DNA of 53,662 bases. Source: Streptomyces albireticuli. Its GTDB lineage: Bacteria > Actinomycetota > Actinomycetes > Streptomycetales > Streptomycetaceae. The position numbers and the translations under genes were made by a program. Position 1 is the first letter of the stretch. Each line of letters starts with the position of its first letter. Below, piece by piece: positions 18,808-26,334 of this stretch. The notes beneath the pieces are model-generated. The model was not told where the DNA came from. It worked only from the letters and a program-made list of their open reading frames with translations, and did no database searches. The stretch covers positions 1-53,662 of the forward strand of contig NZ_JAJQQS010000028.1 in the NCBI RefSeq assembly GCF_021228125.1. Reading direction: 5' to 3'.

Positions 18808-19829
18808 AGGCCCTGCTGGAGAACGTCCGCCCCTGGCGCCATGACCTCGGCGGCTGCCTGCACGGCTGCCTGGCCACCCTCCTGGAACACCGCGGCGTCC
18901 CCGCGCTCCCCGTCCTCGGCGCGGCCTGGACCTTCCGCCACTTCCCCGGCGGCGTCCGCCGCGAGGAGTACTACTACCCGTGCGCCGACGGCGAATCGCT
19001 GCTGACCGCGCTCGCCCCCCACCACCCCGTACGCTCCGTCTGGCACGAGCCCGCCGACGCGGCGACCGGCTGGGAGCAGGTCAGGGACGCGGTGGCCGCC
19101 GGCACACCCGTCGCCGTCGCCGTCGACAACTACCACCTGCCGTTCCGCCCCGCCTACCGGGACGTGCACTCCAACCATTTGGTCGTCGTGCACGGCTACG
19201 ACGAGGAACGCGGCACCGTCCGCGTCCTGGACGCGGTGCCCCCCGCCTTCCACGGCGACATCACCCTCGCCGAACTCACCGCCTCGCGCGACTCCGGCAA
19301 CGAGCTGGTCCACGAGCGCGACATGTTCTTCACCGGCGTCCACATCGACAACCGCTGGCTCTCCCTCGAACTGGACGCCGCCCCCGGGGACTTCCCCGCA
19401 CTCGACCGCGCCGAGGTCGCCCGGGTCCTCGCCCTCAACCTCGCGCACTTCGCCGCCCCGCCCGACGGCGACGCCTGCACCGGCCTGGCCGGCCAGCAGG
19501 CCTTCCTGGAGGGCACCGTCAAACGGCTGACCGCCGGCGAGGACATCCGCGACGAACTGTTCGTCGCCGCGGGTGCCGCCCTCGCCTGCACCGCGGTCCA
19601 CGCCGACTGGCTGGCCCTCGCCGGGCGCACCCTGGACCTCCCCGGCCTCGTCGAACAGGCCCGGTCGGTGGAGCGCGTCGCCCACCACTGGTCCGCCGTC
19701 CGCATCATGGCGGCGCTCACCCGGGACGGCGGACTCACCCCCCGGCGCCTGGCCGGCCGCGTCCACGCACTCCTGAAGGACCACGAGAGCGCCCTCACCG
19801 CGCTCGACGACGAGAGGGCAGAACTGTGA
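18804..19829 (+). CDS. BtrH-like cysteine acyltransferase
   Basis: 341 aa from the GTG at 18804 (GTGA overlap). Butirosin BtrH moves an acyl chain from the carrier protein BtrI onto the antibiotic amine. The N-terminal papain-like region here starts with DLGGCLHGCLATLLEHRG (candidate nucleophile Cys18) and continues through VDNYHLPFRPAYRDVHSNHL, with the His expected to pair with it, then VHGYDEE. The C-terminal half is helical, as in the DUF4872 part of BtrH. Close neighbours are a carrier protein and an ATP-grasp enzyme, the same partners as in butirosin. It probably forms an amide between a carrier-bound acyl group and an amine of the peptide. Confidence 0.75.
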   Translation: MKALLENVRPWRHDLGGCLHGCLATLLEHRGVPALPVLGAAWTFRHFPGGVRREEYYYPCADGESLLTALAPHHPVRSVWHEPADAATGWEQVRDAVAAGTPVAVAVDNYHLPFRPAYRDVHSNHLVVVHGYDEERGTVRVLDAVPPAFHGDITLAELTASRDSGNELVHERDMFFTGVHIDNRWLSLELDAAPGDFPALDRAEVARVLALNLAHFAAPPDGDACTGLAGQQAFLEGTVKRLTAGEDIRDELFVAAGAALACTAVHADWLALAGRTLDLPGLVEQARSVERVAHHWSAVRIMAALTRDGGLTPRRLAGRVHALLKDHESALTALDDERAEL

Positions 19830-21229
19830 CAGCACAGCGGCCGACCGACCCCGCGAGCCGCCTCGCGATGCTCGGCGGCACCCGGGCCGTACCCAAGGAC
19901 CTGCGCATCGCCGCCTGGCCACGGGTCACGGAGCAGGACGAGGAGGCCGTACGCCTGGCCCTCGCCTCCGGCCGGTACACCACCGCCTCCTCCGGCGAGC
20001 GGGAGATCCCCGGCCTGGAGGAGGAATGGGCGCGCCACACCGGCACCCGCCACGCCATCGCCGTCAGCAACGGCACCGCCGCGATCACCGTCGCCCTCGG
20101 CGCCCTCGGCATCGAACCGGGCGACGAGGTCATCGTGCCCGCCCTGAGCTTCGTCGCCACCGCGGCCGCACCCCTGCACCTGCTCGCCGTGCCGGTCTTC
20201 GTCGACATCGACCCGCGCACCTACAACATGACCCCCGAGGCGATCGAGGCCGCGATCACCCCGCGCACCAAGGCGATCGTCGTCGTCCACCTGCACGGCC
20301 TGCCCGCCGAGATGGACGAGATCACCGCACTCGCCGCCCGCCACGGCATCGCCGTCGTCGAGGACGCCGCCCAGGCGCACGGCGCCGAATACCGGGGCCG
20401 CCGGGCCGGCTCCATCGGCGCGATCAACACCTTCAGCCTCAACGTCAGCAAGAACCTCGCCACCTGCGGCGAAGGCGGTCTGATCACCACCGACGACGAC
20501 CGGCTGGCCACCCGCGCCACCATGCTGCGCCAGTTCGGCGAGCTGATCCCCGAGCGCGGCGAACGCTCCTACGTCGCCCACTTCCTCGGCTGGAACAACA
20601 AGCCGAGCTCCCTCCAGGCCGCCTTCACCCGCAGTCAGCTCACCCGCCTGCCCGAGGAGTCCGAGCGGCGCGACGAGAACGTACGGCGGCTCCTGGAGCG
20701 CGTCGCCGCACTGCCCGGCTTCCTGCCGCCGGTCGTCCCCGACGACCGTACCCACGCCTGGCACATCCTGCGCTTCCGTGTCGACCCGGCCGCCTTCGGC
20801 CTCGCCGACCACCTCGCCGGACCGTTGCGCGCCACCGTCCAGCGCGCCCTGCGCGCCGAGGGCGTGCCCGCCGCCCCTTACCAGCTGATGCCCCTGCCCG
20901 CCCAGCGCGTCTTCCGCGAGCGCCTGGGCCTCGGCGGCTACCCCTGGGCCCTGCCCGGCGTCCCCGAACGCCCCTACCGCGAGGAGGACTTCCCGGTCAC
21001 CCACCGCGTCATCGACGACTCCTTCGCCCTTCAGAAGGCCCATCTGCACCCGGACGCCGGCCCGCTGCTCCAGCGGTACGCCGACGCCTTCGAGAAGGTC
21101 TGGGAGCACCGCGACAAGCTCACCAGGATCGCCGCGTCCATGCCCTACACCCACCCCTGGGAACAGGCCGAGAAGATCGCGGAAGCCGAGTGGGACGCCG
21201 CGTTCGGCACACCGGAGGGACGGGCATGA
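19826..21229 (+). CDS. DegT/DnrJ/EryC1-type PLP aminotransferase
   Basis: 467 aa from a GTG overlapping the previous stop. Sugar/AHBA-type aminotransferase fold: AVSNGTAAITVALGALGI near residue 75, GDEVIVPALSFVATAAA near 97, VEDAAQAHGAEY near 180 (Asp contacting PLP), and NVSKNLATCGEGG, where the Lys forms the Schiff base. The protein is about 80 residues longer than usual, with an extra C-terminal region. It is cotranscribed with the carrier protein. It may aminate a keto or aldehyde intermediate, including the transketolase product of the LysW pathway, for which no other aminotransferase is in the window. Confidence 0.88.
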   Translation: MTAQRPTDPASRLAMLGGTRAVPKDLRIAAWPRVTEQDEEAVRLALASGRYTTASSGEREIPGLEEEWARHTGTRHAIAVSNGTAAITVALGALGIEPGDEVIVPALSFVATAAAPLHLLAVPVFVDIDPRTYNMTPEAIEAAITPRTKAIVVVHLHGLPAEMDEITALAARHGIAVVEDAAQAHGAEYRGRRAGSIGAINTFSLNVSKNLATCGEGGLITTDDDRLATRATMLRQFGELIPERGERSYVAHFLGWNNKPSSLQAAFTRSQLTRLPEESERRDENVRRLLERVAALPGFLPPVVPDDRTHAWHILRFRVDPAAFGLADHLAGPLRATVQRALRAEGVPAAPYQLMPLPAQRVFRERLGLGGYPWALPGVPERPYREEDFPVTHRVIDDSFALQKAHLHPDAGPLLQRYADAFEKVWEHRDKLTRIAASMPYTHPWEQAEKIAEAEWDAAFGTPEGRA

Positions 21230-21546
21230 GCACCGGCGCACAGCTCCGCCAGGAGCTCACCGACATGTGGCAGGACATCTTCGCCGTCCCCGACGAGGAG
21301 TTCGACAGCGAGGAGAGCCTCTTCGAGGCCGGCGGAACCTCCCTGCAGGCCGTCCAGCTCATGACGCGCATCGAGGAGTCCTACGGCGTCCAGATCCCGC
21401 TGCCCGTCGTCTTCGCCGAGGGCAGCGTCGACCGGCTCGTCGAACTGGTCGAGGAGGGGCTGCTCGCCTCCCTCGGCGAGCTCTCCGAGGAGGAGGCCCT
21501 GCGCATGCTCCAGGAGGAGACCGAGCGGGCCGCGCGCGATGCCTGA
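21226..21546 (+). CDS. Acyl/peptidyl carrier protein
   Basis: 106 aa. The phosphopantetheine site FEAGGTSLQAVQL has Ser39, in a four-helix carrier domain (residues 5-80), followed by an acidic tail GLLASLGELSEEEALRML similar to the C-terminal tail of the NRPS at 22978. ATG overlaps the aminotransferase stop. It sits between a PLP enzyme and an ATP-grasp enzyme and near a BtrH-like transferase. It is therefore a good candidate for a BtrI-like carrier that holds an amino acid while it is modified. Confidence 0.9.
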   Translation: MSTGAQLRQELTDMWQDIFAVPDEEFDSEESLFEAGGTSLQAVQLMTRIEESYGVQIPLPVVFAEGSVDRLVELVEEGLLASLGELSEEEALRMLQEETERAARDA

Positions 21547-22789
21547 GCGGCTGGCGGTCGTCTACGACAACGGGGCGGTCAGCCCCGTGGAGATCGCCCA
21601 CGCCGCGACCGGCCTGTGCGACATCGTGCTGGTCGTGAACCCCGGCTCCCCGGCGGTGGCGGCCTCGCTGCCCGTACTGGAACGCGCCGGCACCCTGGTG
21701 GAGCACACCGACGACACCCCGCCGGACGCCACGGCGCGGCGGCTGAGGGAACTCGGCACCGTCGGCGTCACCACCTTCACCGACGCCCGCCTCGAACTCA
21801 CCGCCCACCTCGCCCAGGCCCTGGGCCTGCGCTTCCACACCCCCGAGGTGGCCGCGGCCCTGGGCGACAAGCTGCGCCAGCGCACCCGGCTGGCCGCGGC
21901 CGGCGCCCCGGTGGTGAGGTTCGCCGAACTGTCCCGCTCCGAGGACACCGAGGAGGCGCTGGCGGCCGTCGGACTGCCCGCCGTCCTCAAGCCCCGGCGG
22001 GGCGCGGGCAGCCGGGCCACGTTCCCCGTCGGCTCCGTCGCCGAGTTCCACCGGGTGGCCGCCGAACTGCTGGCGGCCGGCGAAGGCCCGCTGATCGCCG
22101 AGGAACGCCTTCTCGGCGACCCCACCGTCGCCGGCCCCCGCTGGGGCGATTACGTCTCCGTCGAATCGGTCGTCGACGGGGACCACGTCACCCATCTCGG
22201 CATCACCGGCAAGCTCCCCCTCGTCGAACCCTTCCGCGAGAGCGGGGTGTTCTTCCCCAGCACCCTGGACGAGCCCGCCGCCGCACGCGTCCTGGCACGC
22301 GCCGAGGAGGCGCTGAGGGCGCTCGGCGTGACCTCCGGCGTTACCCACACCGAGTTCAAGCTCACCCCGGACGGCCCGCGGCTCATCGAGGTCAACGGCC
22401 GCCTCGGCGGCTTCGTCAACGACCTCGTCGGCCGCGCCACCGGTGTGAACGTGCTCCGCCTCGCCCTGGAGAACGCCCTGGCCACGGGCGCCCCCGTACC
22501 GAGCCGGCTCGACGCGCCCGCCGCGACCCGGCGCGTCACCTTCCAGCGCTTCGCCCCGCCCCCCGTCACGGCGACCACCGTGACCGGCCTCAGCGGCCGC
22601 AAGGAGGCCCGGCGCCTCCCCGGCGTCGCCCGCGTCGAGATCGTCCGGCGGCCCGGCGACCCCGTCGACTGGCGGCAGGGCACCCAGGCGTTCACCGCCA
22701 TCGTCTACGGGGAGGCCCCCGGCCACGAGGCCCTCGGCGAGACCCTCGCGGCACTCGACGACACCCTCCGCGTCGACTACGACGCCTGA
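21539..22789 (+). CDS. ATP-grasp ligase
   Basis: 416 aa, overlapping the carrier-protein gene by 8 nt. Features of the carboxylate-amine/thiol ligase family are: KLRQRTRLAAAGAPV near residue 115, GLPAVLKPRRGAGSRATF (ATP-binding strand and loop, about 142-160), EERLL near 180, and the metal site RLIEVNGRLGGFVNDLV near 280 (Glu and Asn). It activates a carboxylate as an acyl phosphate and joins it to an amine or thiol. Beside a carrier protein, loading of an amino acid onto that carrier (as BtrJ does) or dipeptide formation are the leading options. Confidence 0.85.
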   Translation: MPERLAVVYDNGAVSPVEIAHAATGLCDIVLVVNPGSPAVAASLPVLERAGTLVEHTDDTPPDATARRLRELGTVGVTTFTDARLELTAHLAQALGLRFHTPEVAAALGDKLRQRTRLAAAGAPVVRFAELSRSEDTEEALAAVGLPAVLKPRRGAGSRATFPVGSVAEFHRVAAELLAAGEGPLIAEERLLGDPTVAGPRWGDYVSVESVVDGDHVTHLGITGKLPLVEPFRESGVFFPSTLDEPAAARVLARAEEALRALGVTSGVTHTEFKLTPDGPRLIEVNGRLGGFVNDLVGRATGVNVLRLALENALATGAPVPSRLDAPAATRRVTFQRFAPPPVTATTVTGLSGRKEARRLPGVARVEIVRRPGDPVDWRQGTQAFTAIVYGEAPGHEALGETLAALDDTLRVDYDA

Positions 22790-22837
22790 CCGCCGCACGA
22801 CGGCGGGCCCGGTCGGTCAGCACGGTGTCCACAAAGC

Positions 22838-22877
22838 GGGGACGGCGGCTCCACACCCGTGTGGACGCGCCGTCCCC
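22838..22877. promoter_or_regulatory. Long two-part hairpin between ATP-grasp gene and NRPS
   Basis: Outer stem of 10 bp (22838-22847 with 22868-22877) and inner stem TCCACAC/GTGTGGA (22850-22856, 22859-22865), separated by a 2x2 internal loop and closed by a CC loop. It may be a terminator of the upstream operon or an attenuator in the NRPS leader. It starts 48 nt after the ATP-grasp stop and ends about 100 nt before the NRPS start. Confidence 0.6.
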
Positions 22878-22977
22878 GGCCTTCTCACTAGCGTCTGGAT
22901 CCAGGGTCGTCCTGCCACGACCGGATCGGCAGAACCGGTTCGCGGGACCGGCGGAACAAGGTTCGAAGGGATCGAGG

Positions 22978-25900
22978 ATGAGCATGACGGGACCGGGCGA
23001 GACCTCCACCGGGACGGCCAGTCTTTCCGACATCAAACGCGCGCTCCTGGACGCCAAACTCACCAGGCAGCGCGCCGAGGCCGCGGAACGCAACCGCATC
23101 GCCCCCGTGCCCCGCACCGGCCGGCTCCAGGTATCCGACCAGCAGCGCCACCTGTGGACGCTGCACCAGCTGGCGCCCGGACAGCCCGTCTACAACGTGC
23201 CCTTCGTCCTGCGCCTGCGCGGCACCCTGGACACCACCGCCCTGGCCGGCGCCCTGCGCGGCCTCGTCGCCCGCCACGAGGCGCTCCGCACCCGCTTCGG
23301 CTCCGAACACGGCGTGCCTTACCAGAGCGTCGACGACACGCCCGCCTCCTGGCCGCTGCCCGTGACCGACCTCTCCGGCCTCCCCGACGGCGAACGCGAC
23401 GACCGCTCCCGGGCCCTCGTGGAATCCCGCGCCCGCGCCCCGTTCGACCTCGAGAACGGCCCGGTCTTCCGCACCGACCTGCTCCGCCTCGCCGCCGACG
23501 ACCACCTCCTCGTGCTCTGCCTGCACCACATCGTCACCGACGGCTGGTCGGTGGGCATCGTCACCCGGGAGCTGGCGGCCCTCTACGGATCAGGGGACGC
23601 CTCCCTGCCCGAACTCGCCGTGCAGCCCGCCGACCACGCCGCCTGGCAGCGGCGCCGGCTGTCCGGCGACGGCCTGCGGAACCAGATCGACTACTGGCGC
23701 ACCACCCTCGCGGGCGTCCCCGCCATAGACTTCCCCACGGACCGCCCCCGCCCCACCCAGCCCACCTGGAACGGCGCCGAACTCGAACTGGACCTGCCCG
23801 CCGAACTCGGCACGGCCCTGCGCACCTGGGTGCGCGAGGAGCGCGTCTCACTGCTCGCAGTCCTCCACGCCGCCTTCCTGACCGTCCTCTCCCGCTACAC
23901 CGGCGAGGACGACCTGGCGGTCGGCTCGGTGTTCTCCGGCCGCACCCGCACCGAGGTGGAACCGCTGGTCGGCTTCTTCGCCAACACCCTGGTCCTGCGC
24001 ACGAGCACGGCCGGCGACCCCACGTTCCGCGAACTGGTCGACCGCTGCCAGCGCACCGTCCTGGGCGCGATGGAACACCAGGACGTCCCCTTCGGCACTC
24101 TCGTCGAGGAACTCCGCCCCGAGCGCACCCCCGGCCGCAACCCGCTGTTCCAGATCAGCTTCACCCTGCTCACCGGCGCCATGGTCGGCGAGTTCGGCCT
24201 CGGCGACCTGGCCGTCGAGCCGGTACCCGTGGAGAACGGCACCGCGCGCTTCGACCTCGCCTTCCAGGTCGACGAGGCCACCGACGGACGACTGCGCGTA
24301 TGGATCGAGTACTCGACGGAGCTGTTCGACCGGGCCCGGATGGAGCGGCTGGTCGGGCATTTCCGGACGGTGCTCGAACAGGCCGTGGTGGACCCGGACC
24401 TGCGGGTGGGCGCGCTGGGCCTGCTGGACGCGGACGAGCGCGAGCAGCTGCTGTCGGGCCGGAACCCGTCCCCCGTGGCGCGGGAAGAGGACGGGGCGCT
24501 GCTACATGAGCTGGTGGAGCGCTGGGCGGCGGCGGACGTTTCGGCGCCCGCGATGCGCTTCGAGGGTGCCGAGCTGTCGTACGGGCAGTTGGACGCGGCG
24601 GCCAACCGGCTGGCCCACGTCCTGCGCGCGGACTTCGGTGCGGGCCCGGACGTGGTGGTCGGCGTGCTGCTGGAGCGGGGCCTCGACCTGCCGGTCGGCC
24701 AGCTCGCGGCACTCAAGGCCGGCGGCGCGTGGCTGCCGCTGGACCCCCAGCACCCCACCGAACGCCTGGCGTCCTACCTCTCCGACGCCCGGGCCGCCGT
24801 CGTGGTGACCACAAGCGCCCTGGCACCGGCACTGCCCGCCGACGTACCACGGCTGATCCTGGATGACCCCGAGCAGCGCGAACGACTGGCCCGCACGGCG
24901 GATACACCGCTCACCGGCACCACCGGCCCCGACCACCTCGCGTACATCATCTACACGTCGGGGTCGACGGGTGTGCCGAAGGGGGTGATGGTGTCGCATC
25001 GGGCGGCGGTGAATTTCGTGCTGAACGCGCGGGAGTTGTTCGGTATCGGTCCGGGTGATCGGTTGTTGCAGTTCGCGAATCCGGCGTTCGATGTGTCGGT
25101 TTTTGATTTTTATGGTGCGTTGGGTTCGGGTGCGACGGTTGTGGGTGCGTCGCGTGAGGTGTTGTTGGATCCGGATGCGTTGCAGGGTCTTCTGGTGCGG
25201 GAGCGAGTGTCGGTGGCGGATGTGCCGCCGGCGGTGTTGAGGTTGCTGGATCCGGGGCCGTTGTCGGATTTGCGGGCGTTGTTCGTGGGTCTCGAAGCGT
25301 TCCCGGCGGAGCTGGTGAACCGGTGGGCGAACGAGAGGCGTGAGTTCCACAACGGTTATGGTCCGACCGAGGCGACGGTGGCCTGTGTGGATTATCGGTG
25401 TCCGCCGGGTGGTCTGACGGCGTCGCCGCCGATCGGTCGCGCGATGGCGAATCACCGCGCGTACGTCCTGAATGCCGCCACTTTCGAGCCGGTGCCCGTG
25501 GGTGTTCCCGGTGAGTTGTTCGTGGCGGGTGCGGGGTTGGCCCGTGGTTATCTGAATCGTCCGGATCTGACGGCGGAGCGCTTCGTCCCGGATCCGTTCG
25601 CGGGGGCCGGTGAGCGGATGTACCGCACCGGAGATGTGGTGCGGTGGCGTGAGGACGGCAACCTCGAATTCCTCGGTCGCGCGGACCGGCAGATCAAGAT
25701 CCGTGGGCTGCGCATCGAACCCGGCGAGATCGAACACGCGCTGACCACCAGCCCCGGCGTCGCCCAGGCCGTCGTCACCGTCGACCGCCCCGGCACACCC
25801 GAGGCACGCCTCATCGCCTACGCCGTCGCCGAGGCGGGCGAGGCGCTGGACGCCGACGCCCTGCGCACCGCGCTCATGGACCGCCTTCCCCAGCACATGG

Positions 25901-26334
25901 TCCCCGCCCGGCTGATGGTCCTCGACGCCTTGCCGCTGACCCCCAACGGCAAGGTCGACCACACCAGGCTCCCGGCGCCTCAGGAGGGAGCGGCTCGCGT
26001 CCACGTCGCACCGCGCGACGCCACCGAGCGGGACCTCGCCGCGATCTGGCACGGGCTGCTCGACGTGCCCCTGGAATCCATCGGCGCGTACGACAGCTTC
26101 TTCGACCTGGGCGGCAACTCCCTCCAGGCCACCCGCCTCATCTCCCGCATCCGCGACACCTTCCACACCACGCTCGAACCACGCCTCCTCTTCGCCCACC
26201 CGGTGCTCAAGGACCTCGCCGTCCGCATCGGCGAGGAGCTCACGACGGCCGCCGCGGAGGAGACGGACCTCGAAGCGGAGATCGCTGGGCTGTCCGAGGA
26301 GGAGCTGGACCGACTGCTGAGCGAGGAATCCTGA
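22978..26334 (+). CDS. NRPS module C-A-PCP
   Basis: 1118 aa from the ATG at 22978. It has a short N-terminal helical tail, then a condensation domain with HHIVTDG (His183/His184/Asp188). The A domain has YTSGSTGVPKG near residue 658 and YRTGD near 884, and the PCP has FDLGGNSLQA with Ser1048. The C-terminal tail is acidic. The pocket read by eye is D-V-F-D-F-G-G-V-A-(K), which I cannot match to a known residue. Asp at position 278 suggests a basic side chain. The next NRPS starts 2 nt inside this stop (TGATG), and its first module carries the same code. The third-position base use of the A-domain core differs sharply from its flanks. Confidence 0.94.
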   Translation: MSMTGPGETSTGTASLSDIKRALLDAKLTRQRAEAAERNRIAPVPRTGRLQVSDQQRHLWTLHQLAPGQPVYNVPFVLRLRGTLDTTALAGALRGLVARHEALRTRFGSEHGVPYQSVDDTPASWPLPVTDLSGLPDGERDDRSRALVESRARAPFDLENGPVFRTDLLRLAADDHLLVLCLHHIVTDGWSVGIVTRELAALYGSGDASLPELAVQPADHAAWQRRRLSGDGLRNQIDYWRTTLAGVPAIDFPTDRPRPTQPTWNGAELELDLPAELGTALRTWVREERVSLLAVLHAAFLTVLSRYTGEDDLAVGSVFSGRTRTEVEPLVGFFANTLVLRTSTAGDPTFRELVDRCQRTVLGAMEHQDVPFGTLVEELRPERTPGRNPLFQISFTLLTGAMVGEFGLGDLAVEPVPVENGTARFDLAFQVDEATDGRLRVWIEYSTELFDRARMERLVGHFRTVLEQAVVDPDLRVGALGLLDADEREQLLSGRNPSPVAREEDGALLHELVERWAAADVSAPAMRFEGAELSYGQLDAAANRLAHVLRADFGAGPDVVVGVLLERGLDLPVGQLAALKAGGAWLPLDPQHPTERLASYLSDARAAVVVTTSALAPALPADVPRLILDDPEQRERLARTADTPLTGTTGPDHLAYIIYTSGSTGVPKGVMVSHRAAVNFVLNARELFGIGPGDRLLQFANPAFDVSVFDFYGALGSGATVVGASREVLLDPDALQGLLVRERVSVADVPPAVLRLLDPGPLSDLRALFVGLEAFPAELVNRWANERREFHNGYGPTEATVACVDYRCPPGGLTASPPIGRAMANHRAYVLNAATFEPVPVGVPGELFVAGAGLARGYLNRPDLTAERFVPDPFAGAGERMYRTGDVVRWREDGNLEFLGRADRQIKIRGLRIEPGEIEHALTTSPGVAQAVVTVDRPGTPEARLIAYAVAEAGEALDADALRTALMDRLPQHMVPARLMVLDALPLTPNGKVDHTRLPAPQEGAARVHVAPRDATERDLAAIWHGLLDVPLESIGAYDSFFDLGGNSLQATRLISRIRDTFHTTLEPRLLFAHPVLKDLAVRIGEELTTAAAEETDLEAEIAGLSEEELDRLLSEES
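24955..25640 (+). repeat. A-domain core segment, copy 1, with atypical codon use
   Basis: From the A3 motif to about A7 the third codon positions become G/T-rich (codons such as gat, ttt, gtg, ttg, ggt), whereas the flanks are nearly all C/G with C dominant. The encoded segment, including FDVSVFDFYGAL, is nearly identical to the one at 28297-28980. A duplicated, recombined A-domain core is the simplest explanation. Confidence 0.7.
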
